Part shown: positions 53,497 to 62,853 of the stretch, piece by piece
How positions within the stretch are numbered: the stretch's first letter is position 1
How the letters are laid out: every line of letters begins with the position of its first letter
Assembly: GCA_016711485.1 (NCBI GenBank)
Contig: JADJSX010000009.1
Coordinates: 1 to 64,000, forward strand
Reading direction: 5' to 3'
DNA length: 64,000 nt
Source: Leptospiraceae bacterium
GTDB taxonomy: Bacteria > Spirochaetota > Leptospiria > Leptospirales > Leptospiraceae
Translations under genes and position numbers: made by a program
The notes under the pieces: model-generated
Told to the model about the DNA's origin: nothing
The model's input: the letters and a program-made list of their open reading frames with translations, nothing else
Databases searched by the model: none

Positions 53497-55420
53497 TTTT
53501 CACCTCGTATTTAGTAAAACCTAATCTAAGTTTTTTAATTCCAACGTTATTTACTAATATATTCATAAGCACTCTACTCAACAGTAGAGAAGTAAACATA
53601 GAAGTCATAATACCCCAACAAAGTGTAATCGCAAATCCTTTGATCGGTCCATTTCCGAGGCGAATCATAAGTATCCCCGAAATTAATGTAGTAATATTAC
53701 TATCAAAAATTGTCCAAAATGCATTTTCGAAACCCTGTGTTACTGCCACAGGTAACGGTTTACCAGCTATTAACTCTTCTTTAATTCTTTCGTATATAAT
53801 TACATTCGCGTCAACCGCCATACCTACCGTAAGGATAATACCCGCAAATCCAGGTAAAGTCAGCGTAAAGTCCATTAGAGAAAGTAGTCCCATCAATATA
53901 ATCAAATTTGTAATAAGTGAAATATTCGCTACAATCCCTGCTAATTTATAGTAAAATAACATATAGATAATTACTAATACAAATCCCCACATAACGGACT
54001 TTAGCCCTACTTCAATAGATTCAATCCCAAGTGTTGGCCCAATAAACCTCATTTCTAATACCGATAGAGGAATAGGAAGGGCTCCTTCACTAATGATGTT
54101 GGAAAGTTGAATCGCATCTTCTTGGTTGAAACTTCCTGAAATTTCTGCGTGTCCGCCGGCGATTGGCTCATTGATAGTAGGACTAGAAATTACTTGATCA
54201 CCCCAAATAATGGCTAGATTTCTTCCTTTGTTGTTAGTTGTGACTTCCAAAAACTTTTCCGTTCCTGCAGGAGTTAATGAAAAAGATACAGTCCAACCAT
54301 AATTATTTGAATTAAAGGAAGGTCTCGCATCTGTTAGATCATTTCCAGAAAGAGCAATTGCTTTTTCTAAAACTACAAATCTTCTAGGAAGAAGCGGAGA
54401 ATTCGGTTTAGTCCCTCTTGCATAATAAGCATATAATTTGAATTTATCTTTCGGAATTTTGTATTTTTCTTCCATCTTTGCTAAAAAATCTTCTTTGCTT
54501 TTTTTCCCAAGACGATTCGTTACAATTTTTTGAAACTGAACAATTTCTGTTTCTTCTCTTTTATTTTGAGCCATTAATTCTTGTTCTGATCTTTCAATTA
54601 ATTGAGCAAAACTATTAGCACCTTGTGTTTCTTCTAAACGGTATTCAACTGTCTCAGTATTTTGTAAAATTTCTAAAATTTGAGAAGAGTTTGCAACACC
54701 CGGAAGAGATACTTCGATTGAATCTTGATCTTTTTGGATACGAACTTGAGGCTCTGTTAGGTTTTGATTCGTTAAGCGGTTATCAATGATTAACTTTGCT
54801 TTTTCTAATTCTATAATTTTTCTAGAATCAGTTAATGTAAAACTAGTTTCTATATCGTTTAATCTAGCAGTCGCTTTTTCTTTCTCTTCCTTCGATTTAT
54901 CTGTAGCGGCTATCGTTGCATTTAGATCAGAAATTTCTTTTGAATAAATGTCTCTTAACTTAGAAACATAATTTTCAAAATCTCCTTTCATTACAACTCT
55001 CATCCCACCTTGTAAATCAAGACCTAATTTAATAGATAAGGCTTTACCATTTTTTAAAAACTTTTCTACTTCAGTTGGTCTGAGCGTATTTTTGGATTCA
55101 ATAAATAAATTTATATTCTCTTGCGAAATTTGGTTAATTTTTGCAGAAGTAATAAATCTTCCAGTCACAATAAAATAATTATCCTTTGGAATGCCAAGTG
55201 CTGGATCCGGTTCTACATTTAAAGAATTTTGCGTGTTGTATTCGGATTTCCATTTCTCTTGGAATTTATCCAAAAGAGCTTTTTTTTCTGCATCATTTAA
55301 ACTCAATACAGTTGGGTTAATATGTAATTCTAATTCTCTAACTGCGAAATTAGGATATAAAATCACGAGAGACAATAGTAATATAGTAATGGGTAAAAAT
55401 ACCCAATATGAAGATTTCAA
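53489..55420 (-). CDS. secD: protein translocase subunit SecD
   Basis: 643 residues. Start codon TTG at 55420 with GGAGTC about 7 bases upstream. First membrane helix (6-25), periplasmic head with SIKLGLDLQGGMRVVMKGDF and IEVSLPGVANSSQILEIL, an additional long insert (about 270-340), and the membrane part (from about 460) with GLKSVMWGFVLVIIYMLFYY, GMAVDANVIIYERIKEEL and FWTIFDSNITTLISGI. Functions with SecF and YajC in protein export. Confidence 0.97.
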   Translation of the reverse strand: MKSSYWVFLPITILLLSLVILYPNFAVRELELHINPTVLSLNDAEKKALLDKFQEKWKSEYNTQNSLNVEPDPALGIPKDNYFIVTGRFITSAKINQISQENINLFIESKNTLRPTEVEKFLKNGKALSIKLGLDLQGGMRVVMKGDFENYVSKLRDIYSKEISDLNATIAATDKSKEEKEKATARLNDIETSFTLTDSRKIIELEKAKLIIDNRLTNQNLTEPQVRIQKDQDSIEVSLPGVANSSQILEILQNTETVEYRLEETQGANSFAQLIERSEQELMAQNKREETEIVQFQKIVTNRLGKKSKEDFLAKMEEKYKIPKDKFKLYAYYARGTKPNSPLLPRRFVVLEKAIALSGNDLTDARPSFNSNNYGWTVSFSLTPAGTEKFLEVTTNNKGRNLAIIWGDQVISSPTINEPIAGGHAEISGSFNQEDAIQLSNIISEGALPIPLSVLEMRFIGPTLGIESIEVGLKSVMWGFVLVIIYMLFYYKLAGIVANISLITNLIILMGLLSLMDFTLTLPGFAGIILTVGMAVDANVIIYERIKEELIAGKPLPVAVTQGFENAFWTIFDSNITTLISGILMIRLGNGPIKGFAITLCWGIMTSMFTSLLLSRVLMNILVNNVGIKKLRLGFTKYEVKNV

Positions 55421-55438
55421 TTCTGACTCCTACGTTTG

Positions 55439-56146
55439 TTATTTATTTCTGAACTTACTAAATATTCTGCCTGAATTATTATAATTCCTCGCACCCGCAT
55501 ACCTAAGGCGGTAAATTGCAAAAATTATAATAGCGGCAAAAATAAAGATGGTTTTTTTATATTCATTAAGAAAGGTAATAAGAGCATTTGGTTTAACGTC
55601 CTTTTCAATTACCTTTTCATTTGGTTTTTTTTCTATCGGTTTATCGACAACATTCAAAACATTAGTGTTATTTGGAAGATTCCCATTATTCGCTACTTTA
55701 GGTTCTTCAAAACCGGGAATGTTTTTTGAATTCATTGTAAGTTCTTCATGAATCCAATATTCCAAATTTAATTTATTATTGCTGAGATTCTGAGATGGGT
55801 TCTGTTTTGTCGTATCCACTGGAAGTGGTTTGTTTTTTTTATTTGGGTCTACTTTTGTAACAGGTTTAGCAACAGTCTTTTTAGTGTTTTTGCTCAGTTT
55901 TTTCTTTTTATCTTTTGTATTTGCATTCGCAACTGTCGCGGGAGTAGTTTTTTTCGGTTCTTGTTTTTTAGGTTTATCTTCTAAAACTTTTTCGAGGAAA
56001 TCTGAATCATCTTCCTGTGCAAAATTACTAAAAGTAATCGAAAGGGAGAGCGAAATAAAAAAAAGTATTTTCAAAAACTCTTTCCCTTTGCGGAATAAAT
56101 TTGTTCCGCGAAATTTTGCTTGATTGTTGACAGAAAGAAATCTCAT
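55439..56146 (-). CDS. membrane protein with Lys/Pro/Asn-rich periplasmic region
   Basis: 235 residues. A signal-type helix (about 25-43, ILFFISLSLSITFSNFAQ), a long low-complexity part rich in Lys, Pro, Thr and Asn (45-190), and one membrane helix near the end (about 196-216, KKTIFIFAAIIIFAIYRLRY) with a basic tail. The layout recalls FliO-like small membrane proteins, but no sequence motif supports this. It lies between yajC and secD, 4 bases after yajC, so co-expression with the Sec genes is clear. Function unknown. Confidence 0.75.
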   Translation of the reverse strand: MRFLSVNNQAKFRGTNLFRKGKEFLKILFFISLSLSITFSNFAQEDDSDFLEKVLEDKPKKQEPKKTTPATVANANTKDKKKKLSKNTKKTVAKPVTKVDPNKKNKPLPVDTTKQNPSQNLSNNKLNLEYWIHEELTMNSKNIPGFEEPKVANNGNLPNNTNVLNVVDKPIEKKPNEKVIEKDVKPNALITFLNEYKKTIFIFAAIIIFAIYRLRYAGARNYNNSGRIFSKFRNK

Positions 56147-56150
56147 AAAA

Positions 56151-56471
56151 TTATTTTTTCTTTACTATAGAGGTAGCTGTAAATGTAACATTTGTATCTT
56201 TTGCGATATTCAACACTACTGATTCATTATTATCCTTAAACTCAACAACTTTACCCCAAATTCCACTAGATGTTACAACTGTATCACCTTTCACTAGGGC
56301 TTGTATCATCGCTTTTTTATTTTTCTCTTCTTTCCTTTGTGGTTGAATTACCAAAAAATACATAATCACAAGCATGATTGGAAATAAAATGAGAGCTGAA
56401 AGAGAAGACTTTGCATCTGCCCCTTCTTGTGCTAAAAAGAAAATAATTTGAAGTGTCGCTGTTAAATACAT
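56151..56471 (-). CDS. yajC: preprotein translocase subunit YajC
   Basis: 106 residues. One membrane helix (about 24-43, ALILFPIMLVIMYFLVIQPQ) followed by the family motif QRKEEKNKKAMIQALVKGDT and VVTSSGIWGKVVEF. It associates with SecDF. First of yajC-unknown-secD-secF on the minus strand. Confidence 0.96.
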   Translation of the reverse strand: MYLTATLQIIFFLAQEGADAKSSLSALILFPIMLVIMYFLVIQPQRKEEKNKKAMIQALVKGDTVVTSSGIWGKVVEFKDNNESVVLNIAKDTNVTFTATSIVKKK

Positions 56472-56522
56472 CTTATACTACCTTTTATTATGAAACTATG
56501 GAAAAAGCGTGTCACTCATTAA

Positions 56523-56576
56523 CATTTTGATATGCTTCTTCACTATTACCACTTTCATTTTTACGCAATGTCAGTC
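56523..56576. repeat. possible partial copy of the MITE-like repeat
   Basis: The right-hand terminus TTTTTACGCAATGTCAGTCA resembles the right ends of copies 2 and 3 (TTTTGCGTAAGGTCAGT). The flanks ACTCATTAA and AGTCATTAA differ by one base, but the left terminus is not recognisable. Truncated copy at best. Confidence 0.35.
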
Positions 56577-56577
56577 A

Positions 56578-57582
56578 TTAATTTTTTAAATTCAGAAAGT
56601 AATCCATTACTTTTCCAGATTTTAACTGAGCCAAAGCCATTTGAAATCCCTCTTTAATAGTACCTGCCTTTCCCATCAAAAATAAAGCTGCTCCACTATT
56701 CAAAGCCACAGCATAACTCCCAGTGATAATTTGGCCAGAAAGAATCCTTTTGGAAAGATTAATAGCATCTTCTTTGGAGGAACAAAATATCTCTTCGTCT
56801 TTTATGTTATTTATAGAAAGTGAATCTGGACTAAACAGATGTTCTGAAACTTCGCCATCCTTATACAATAAATACTTAGTATCAGCAAATATAGAAAATT
56901 CATCAAATCCATCTACCGAATTACAGACGATAGCCGCTTTCGCTCCGAGACGGGTTAAAACATGCATCACTTTCGGAAGTAATTCTGAGTTATATACTCC
57001 AAGAATTTGAAACGGGGGCGCAAATGGATTACTCATCGGACCTAAAATATTAAACACAGTTCTAAAACCTAATTGTTTACGAGTTTCTCCGGCAAACTTC
57101 ATAGACGGATGCCAATCTGGTGCAAATAAAAATGTAAAACCTTTTTCGGTTAATCTTTTGGCAGCATCCTCATGCGGAACACTCACATTATACTCTAATG
57201 CACTTAGCAAATCACTAGAACCACAAAGAGAGGATACTGATCTGTTACCGTGTTTTGCAATTTTAATTCCTAAGGATCCTAGTGTTATAGCAGATAATGT
57301 AGAAATATTGATAGATTTTTTTTCATCTCCACCAGTTCCACAAGTATCCAGATATTCAAAATCAAAATGTGAATTTATTTTAACGCAGGACTCTCTCATT
57401 GCACGTACAAATCCTACTAACTCATCCCCAGTTTCATTTCGCATTCGAATGGAAGTTAAAAAAGAAGATAAAATAATATCACTAACTTCCCCTTTCATAA
57501 TGGAAGTCATGAAAAAATATGCTTCTTCTTCTGTAAGAGAATTTCCCGCGACTGATTTGTGTAATAAAGAAGTTATGTTCAA
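56578..57582 (-). CDS. trpD: anthranilate phosphoribosyltransferase
   Basis: 334 residues. Conserved DTCGTGGDEKKSINISTLSA (PRPP binding), KHGNRSVSSLCGSSDLL, FLFAPDWHPSMKFAGETRKQ and RTVFNILGPMSNPF. It transfers the phosphoribosyl group to anthranilate in tryptophan synthesis. TTG start at 57582 with AGGAG 7 bases upstream. The TTG overlaps the TGA of pgsA. Other trp genes are not in the window. Confidence 0.96.
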   Translation of the reverse strand: MNITSLLHKSVAGNSLTEEEAYFFMTSIMKGEVSDIILSSFLTSIRMRNETGDELVGFVRAMRESCVKINSHFDFEYLDTCGTGGDEKKSINISTLSAITLGSLGIKIAKHGNRSVSSLCGSSDLLSALEYNVSVPHEDAAKRLTEKGFTFLFAPDWHPSMKFAGETRKQLGFRTVFNILGPMSNPFAPPFQILGVYNSELLPKVMHVLTRLGAKAAIVCNSVDGFDEFSIFADTKYLLYKDGEVSEHLFSPDSLSINNIKDEEIFCSSKEDAINLSKRILSGQIITGSYAVALNSGAALFLMGKAGTIKEGFQMALAQLKSGKVMDYFLNLKN

Positions 57583-58310
57583 TTTTTTCTCCTAATTAGT
57601 TTCCATATCGTAAATGGATTTAATAATTCATAGTTTGTAAATAAATATCTTAGACCAGAAAAAACAGTTACAACGGTAGTGATTAACATAACGTAATACG
57701 GAACAAAAGTGGCAGCAGAATCCAACCAATTAAAGTTATTCATTGTAAACTCCTGCGGACTTTTCATAAACGTTGTATAATTTTCATACGCCACTTGGTA
57801 TCCAGATTTTCCGATGATTTGTCCTTGCTCGTACATCGTATTGATTGCATTTCTCTGTTTGGTAGATACTGCAATAAATAAAACGAGGATAACGAATATT
57901 GCACCCATTTGAAATGCTGTTTTAATTTTACCCATCATTGTTGTATGCAATGAAGTACCAGAGCGAATAGCAAGCCACCGAAGAGATGTAATCAACATAT
58001 CCCTTGCTATGATTAGCAATACCATCCATAGTTCAATTTGTTCATCCAATAAAATAAATGTTAAAAACGAACTAATCACTAAAATTTTATCAGCTAATGG
58101 GTCTAAAAATTTGCCAAATTCTGTTTCCTGTTTCCACTTTCGAGCAAGATATCCGTCTATTAAATCAGTAAACGAAGCAAGAGCAAAAACGATAAGCGCA
58201 TAAAGTCTAAAAAAAAAATCGTCTTGAAATAAGAAATAAATAAAAAAAGGTACAAGAATTACTCGAAGAACTGTCAGAACATTCGGTAAATTAAAATTAG
58301 CCTTAAACAT
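57579..58310 (-). CDS. pgsA: CDP-diacylglycerol-glycerol-3-phosphate phosphatidyltransferase
   Basis: 243 residues from ATG 58310, just past the rimO stop; an earlier ATG at 58376 lies inside rimO and adds a non-family segment. The CDP-alcohol phosphotransferase motif is complete: DGYLARKWKQETEFGKFLDP then LAD. There are five or six membrane spans. Residues about 150-200 carry an extra loop (STKQRNAINTMYEQG) compared with typical PgsA. It makes phosphatidylglycerol phosphate. Coupled to rimO and trpD. Confidence 0.94.
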   Translation of the reverse strand: MFKANFNLPNVLTVLRVILVPFFIYFLFQDDFFFRLYALIVFALASFTDLIDGYLARKWKQETEFGKFLDPLADKILVISSFLTFILLDEQIELWMVLLIIARDMLITSLRWLAIRSGTSLHTTMMGKIKTAFQMGAIFVILVLFIAVSTKQRNAINTMYEQGQIIGKSGYQVAYENYTTFMKSPQEFTMNNFNWLDSAATFVPYYVMLITTVVTVFSGLRYLFTNYELLNPFTIWKLIRRKN

Positions 58311-58314
58311 ACAA

Positions 58315-59658
58315 TTAAGACTCCCAAGTTCCGTCCATATCATATTCTGAAAATGAATTGATTTTGACTTTTCCAATTTGACCAGGTTTCAAATTCGGAT
58401 TTGGAACATATACGGTCTCATCAATTTCAGGAGCATCTTGGAATCTTCTAACTTCGGCTATACCATTTTCAATACTGTCAACAATGGCTGGATACACTTT
58501 CCCAATTCTAGAAAGATGAATTTCTTTTAATATCTTTAAATGAGTTTCTCTGACTAAATTAACCCGTCGAGCCGCTTCCTTTTTGTTTACATCCATTTTT
58601 AAATCACCTGCTTTCGTTCCTTCTTGCGGAGAAAAGGCGAATAACGCAAGTTTTTCAGGTTTTATTTCTTCTACAAAACGTAATACTTCATCGACGTCCG
58701 ATGCGGTTTCACCCGGGTAACCTAATATAATCGAAGTTCTAATTTCTAAATCTTTTACTTGCCTGGCTTTTCCAAATAAATCTTTAAAAAACGAAAAAGA
58801 TCCAGTTCTATTCATAGACTTTAAAACTCTTTCGGAAACATGTTGAATTGGAGATTCTAAATAGGGCGCAAATTTAGAGTTTGAGTGAAATAAATCTAAA
58901 AGTTTTTCAGTTTTTTTATCGGGGTAAAGATAGAGTAGGCGCAATAATTCCAAGCCGTTTATTTCTGAGATTTTATTTAAAAGATCTTTTAGTTTTTCTG
59001 TATCCCTACCATAAAATACAGTATCTTGAGATACTATACAAAGTTCTTTTGCGCCGCGTTTAATAGCGATTAGGCTATCCTCATAAATTTTGTCTTCTGG
59101 TTGATCTCGAAATTCTCCACGAAGAGAAGGAATAATACAAAAATGACAACCTCTATTACAGCCATCGGATACTTTAATAAACGCATAAGGTTTAGGAGAA
59201 TTAAATGCAGATTGAAAACTCTCTCTATCTAATATAGAAGTATTAATATCAGAAAAATTTACAAAGTCTTGCGGAAACTGATCTTTAATTATTTTTCCAG
59301 CTTGGCTATAACGACCTGTCCCAAAAACCAAATCGACTTCAGGCATATCACCACGAATCTCTTTCGGATAACGTTCAGCAAAACATCCTACTACAACAAG
59401 TTTCTGTGATTCTTGGCGTTTGATTTTTCCTGCAGTTAAAATAGTATCTATGGTTTCTTCTGTTGCAGATTGAATAAATGTACAAGTATTAATTAAATGG
59501 AAATCACTTTCTTCAGGAGTTTTTGCATGTGTCAGCCCCTCTTCTAAAAGGGACTTTTCCATGTGTAAAGAATCTGCTGTATTTTTAGGACATCCTAATG
59601 TGGTAATATAAAAAGACTTTGTGGCAGTTTCCTTTTTTTCCTTTAGACTTGATTTCAA
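58315..59658 (-). CDS. rimO: ribosomal protein S12 methylthiotransferase
   Basis: 447 residues. N-terminal UPF0004 domain with TLGCPKNTADSLHME (first cluster Cys) and NTCTFIQSATEETID; radical SAM motif CNRGCHFCIIPSLRG (Cx3Cx2C); C-terminal TRAM domain (from about 378). It adds a methylthio group to Asp in S12. The GCPKN-D-S order favours RimO over MiaB. TTG start with GGAGAA upstream; the previous gene ends within that site. Confidence 0.95.
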   Translation of the reverse strand: MKSSLKEKKETATKSFYITTLGCPKNTADSLHMEKSLLEEGLTHAKTPEESDFHLINTCTFIQSATEETIDTILTAGKIKRQESQKLVVVGCFAERYPKEIRGDMPEVDLVFGTGRYSQAGKIIKDQFPQDFVNFSDINTSILDRESFQSAFNSPKPYAFIKVSDGCNRGCHFCIIPSLRGEFRDQPEDKIYEDSLIAIKRGAKELCIVSQDTVFYGRDTEKLKDLLNKISEINGLELLRLLYLYPDKKTEKLLDLFHSNSKFAPYLESPIQHVSERVLKSMNRTGSFSFFKDLFGKARQVKDLEIRTSIILGYPGETASDVDEVLRFVEEIKPEKLALFAFSPQEGTKAGDLKMDVNKKEAARRVNLVRETHLKILKEIHLSRIGKVYPAIVDSIENGIAEVRRFQDAPEIDETVYVPNPNLKPGQIGKVKINSFSEYDMDGTWES

Positions 59659-59661
59659 AGT

Positions 59662-60789
59662 TTATTCTCCCAGTTCTCTAATGATGAATTGGGTATTGTC
59701 GTAAGGACTTGGAGCTTTTAGGAAAATTTTCTTAGCAAGTCTGCCGGGTCTTCCTAGTTTCACTTTTTCTTTTCCATTTTGAATCATTTCGACAGCGCCA
59801 CCATCACCAACTTTTATTTCAAGTCTATCTCTTGCTTCGAGTTGTTTGGTTTCGCCAGAAGAAATAAGACCTTTTTCTCCAGTTTGACCATCTATAATAA
59901 ATTCAACGTAACTAGATCGTGTAAAAAAAAGTGTAACTTGAATCGGAACATCACCTATTGGTTTGTTATTTCCATCCTGTTTTGCATCGCCACTCAATCG
60001 AACTAATATCTTCGCAGAATTGTCAGTAACCGCTTGTGTTACAATTTTGATTTCGCGTCGGAGGGATGCTAACTCCGGATTATTAAAACTTAATACTGAT
60101 TCATTTCCAACCTTAGATTCAAAAGTATATACTTTTTTCTCTGGAAAGATATTAAATCCAATGACTGCAAAATTTTCTCCGTCAATTTTTTTAACTCCAC
60201 GAATGAAAATTTTACATTGTTGGTTATTTACACTAAATGTAAAACCTTGTTCTGGTGTAAGAGTAAAGGGTACACTAGAATTTTCAGGTACGGACTGAGA
60301 GATAAACGAAATCTCAGGAATTGTCGCACTTGAATTGTTGCTTTCTGGGCTTACTGTTTCTGACGACTCAGTTACAACTGAATCTGTATTAGAAGAAGAC
60401 TCACCTGAATCCGCAAAATAAATAACTAAAAATACAGCCAAACATACCCCAAAAATAATTCCTAGAGGCAAAAGTTTATTTTTCTCTAACTCTAAAGCAA
60501 TCATTTTTACAGTTGGTTTAGTCAACTCCTCTAAAGGTTGCTGTGACTCGACTAACTGTTCGCCACGATATAAATTCATCATACCGGCAGTGTCTAATTT
60601 TAAATAATCAGAATATGTTTTCAGAAAACCAATCGTAAATGTTTCTGCGGGAAATTGCGCATAATCCTCATTTTCCAATGCAATGATAAACTTAATCGCA
60701 ATATTTGTGTCACGAGAAACATCTTTTACAGAAAGATTTTTTTCTTCCCTAACTTCTCTTAGAATTTGTCCAACTCTTTTATTATTCAC
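59662..60789 (-). CDS. RodZ-like helix-turn-helix membrane protein
   Basis: 375 residues, GTG start with GGAG upstream. N-terminal HTH (residues 4-75: VGQILREVREEKNLSVKDVS, IALENEDYAQFPAETFTIGF), one membrane helix (about 110-128), a Ser/Glu-rich linker (130-170) and a DUF4115-type beta C-terminus with RSSYVEFIIDGQTGEKGLIS and the closing GRPGRLAKKIFL. RodZ links MreB to the cell-wall machinery. Sits between lolA-like and rimO genes on the same strand. Confidence 0.87.
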   Translation of the reverse strand: MNNKRVGQILREVREEKNLSVKDVSRDTNIAIKFIIALENEDYAQFPAETFTIGFLKTYSDYLKLDTAGMMNLYRGEQLVESQQPLEELTKPTVKMIALELEKNKLLPLGIIFGVCLAVFLVIYFADSGESSSNTDSVVTESSETVSPESNNSSATIPEISFISQSVPENSSVPFTLTPEQGFTFSVNNQQCKIFIRGVKKIDGENFAVIGFNIFPEKKVYTFESKVGNESVLSFNNPELASLRREIKIVTQAVTDNSAKILVRLSGDAKQDGNNKPIGDVPIQVTLFFTRSSYVEFIIDGQTGEKGLISSGETKQLEARDRLEIKVGDGGAVEMIQNGKEKVKLGRPGRLAKKIFLKAPSPYDNTQFIIRELGE

Positions 60790-60810
60790 TCAAATCTCCA
60801 AATAGATATT

Positions 60811-61602
60811 TTATTGATTGTCACTTACTAAAGGATTATTAACAATTTTCGAATTACCGCTGATATGGTAATTAAATGTTCCATCTTCTATTTCGGGGTC
60901 TATAACCATATTTACAAATTCTATTGTGGTTTGTTTTCCACGAGAATCAGTTGCAATTGTTTTTTTCACAAGGTAGGTTTCAGAATCTATGAACAATAAC
61001 ATATTCTCAAAACCTCCAATTTTTTCACGCTGCTCAAGAGATAATACAAAGTACGATTTTCCATCGTTATTTGCATTTCGTGGCTGGGAAATATTATCAA
61101 ATTTATAATGGTATTTTCGGAAAAGACGATTCAATCCCGCCGGAGAAGCTGATTGAAAAATTGGTTCTCCCGAGGTATTCTGTCTATTAATTTCTAAATC
61201 TTGTTTTCCTACAGCGTTGATTTTTTTTATGTAGATCCAAAGGGTTTTACCGTCAGATACAATTAAATCGCCATCTGGTTCAGCAAAGTCGTATCTAATT
61301 TTTCCGGGAGCTTTGTAAGTAGCTTTTCCCTTCATATTCGTTGTTTTTTTATTGTTCACAGTTTGGATTTTAAAGTCAGAACTGTAGGACTTCATATCAG
61401 CAAATTTTTTCTTCACATTTTTAACAACTTCAGAGGGTGAGTTCCAGTTATGAGCCTGCGCAAATAAAATTTGCGGGAAAAAGAGAATGCAGCCCGTGAA
61501 AACTAAAGTCTTTTTGGAGAAAGAAAAGGAATTCCCAATTAAATTCTCCAATTTGTATGCTTGTGAAGCCTTGATTATCATATTAAAAATTGCTCTAAAC
61601 AT
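60811..61602 (-). CDS. LolA-like outer-membrane lipoprotein carrier
   Basis: 263 residues. The signal segment is preceded by about 28 extra residues (hydrophobic part TLVFTGCILFFPQILFAQA, about 32-50). The LolA-type fold follows: VKNVKKKFADMKSYSSDFKI, GKATYKAPGKIRYDFAEPDG, LIVSDGKTLWIYIKK and ATDSRGKQTTIEFVNMVID. In LolA systems such a protein carries lipoproteins through the periplasm. The start is uncertain: a later start is possible, but the next ATG leaves the same signal. Confidence 0.85.
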   Translation of the reverse strand: MFRAIFNMIIKASQAYKLENLIGNSFSFSKKTLVFTGCILFFPQILFAQAHNWNSPSEVVKNVKKKFADMKSYSSDFKIQTVNNKKTTNMKGKATYKAPGKIRYDFAEPDGDLIVSDGKTLWIYIKKINAVGKQDLEINRQNTSGEPIFQSASPAGLNRLFRKYHYKFDNISQPRNANNDGKSYFVLSLEQREKIGGFENMLLFIDSETYLVKKTIATDSRGKQTTIEFVNMVIDPEIEDGTFNYHISGNSKIVNNPLVSDNQ

Positions 61603-61647
61603 AGTTTACCTATCAATTAAACAATAGTTTAAAACCTAAGTAAATTG

Positions 61648-62853
61648 TTAAGACAAATATTTGCAATTTTTCACGATCGTAGCGATCCCCTGTCCCACTC
61701 CAATACACATTGTTACAATCCCATACTTGAGGTTACGCCTCCTTAGCTCATGACTAAGACTAAGAATCATACGTGCTCCACTTGCGCCTAGTGGGTGTCC
61801 AATGGAAATTCCCCCACCGTTTACATTTACTTTTTTGGGATCCAAATTTAATTCTTTAATTGTAGTTAATACCATAGAAGCAAAAGCTTCGGAAATTTCC
61901 CAGAGCCCAATGTCCTCTTTTTTAAGTCCGGCTCTTTGCAATGCTTTTAGAGAGGATGGAATCGGACCTGTTCCAAGTAGAGAAGGATGCACACCCGCTA
62001 CTGCGGACGTCACAATCTCGGCTAATGGAGTGTATCCGTTTTCGATTGCAAATTTTTCTTCCATAAGTAAAAGTACGCATGCTCCGTCGTTAATTCCAGA
62101 AGAATTTCCGGCAGTTACAGTTCCGTGTTTTTTAAAAGCGGATGGAAGAGCAGAAAGTATTTCCATTGTGGTTTCCTTTCTAACATGTTCGTCCTTATCA
62201 AGTAATACTTTTTCAGAATTCGTTTCATACACCGGAATAATTTCCGATTTAAAATAATCATTTACCTCTGCGTTAGACGCCTTCCTATGACTTTCGTATG
62301 AAAATTGATCCTGTTCTTGTCGAGATATATGAAACTTGTCAGCCATAATCTCAGCAGATTCCCCAAGAGATACAATTGGATAAAGTTGATTCATTCTTGG
62401 ATTAACAAATCTCCAACCTATCGTAGAATCGGCTAATGTATGATTTCCTCTACTAAAACCGAATTCAGGTTTTAACATTACAAGTGGAGAGCGTGTCATA
62501 CTTTCTACTCCCCCGGCTATCACTACATTTGCTCTTTCTGTTTCAATTTGCATTGCCCCTTGATTGATAGCTTCTAATCCTGATCCACAGAGGCGATTTA
62601 CTGTTACCCCCGGAATCGACTCAGATAACCCAGCCAATAATAATGACATACGAGCTATATTTCGATTATCCTCTCCTGCTTGATTTACACATCCAAGAAT
62701 CACATCATCTACTGGAATAGACGAAATATGATTACGTTCTACAAGATTTTGAATTACAATTGCTGCTAAATCATCAGGTCGAATATTTTTTAGTGCACCT
62801 TTATATTTTCCGAATGGGGTTCTTAGACCGTCAACAATGACTGCATGCCTCAT
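61648..62853 (-). CDS. thiolase (acetyl-CoA C-acyltransferase)
   Basis: 401 residues. Active-site Cys in TVNRLCGSGLEAINQG (about residue 90), His in NVNGGGISIGHPLGASGARM (about 358) and the second Cys in VTMCIGVGQGIA (about 388). GNSSGINDGACVLLLM is also typical. It could serve fatty acid degradation (FadA-like) or acetoacetyl-CoA formation; sequence alone does not decide. Its ATG overlaps the TGA of the channel-like gene upstream by four bases. Confidence 0.95.
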   Translation of the reverse strand: MRHAVIVDGLRTPFGKYKGALKNIRPDDLAAIVIQNLVERNHISSIPVDDVILGCVNQAGEDNRNIARMSLLLAGLSESIPGVTVNRLCGSGLEAINQGAMQIETERANVVIAGGVESMTRSPLVMLKPEFGFSRGNHTLADSTIGWRFVNPRMNQLYPIVSLGESAEIMADKFHISRQEQDQFSYESHRKASNAEVNDYFKSEIIPVYETNSEKVLLDKDEHVRKETTMEILSALPSAFKKHGTVTAGNSSGINDGACVLLLMEEKFAIENGYTPLAEIVTSAVAGVHPSLLGTGPIPSSLKALQRAGLKKEDIGLWEISEAFASMVLTTIKELNLDPKKVNVNGGGISIGHPLGASGARMILSLSHELRRRNLKYGIVTMCIGVGQGIATIVKNCKYLS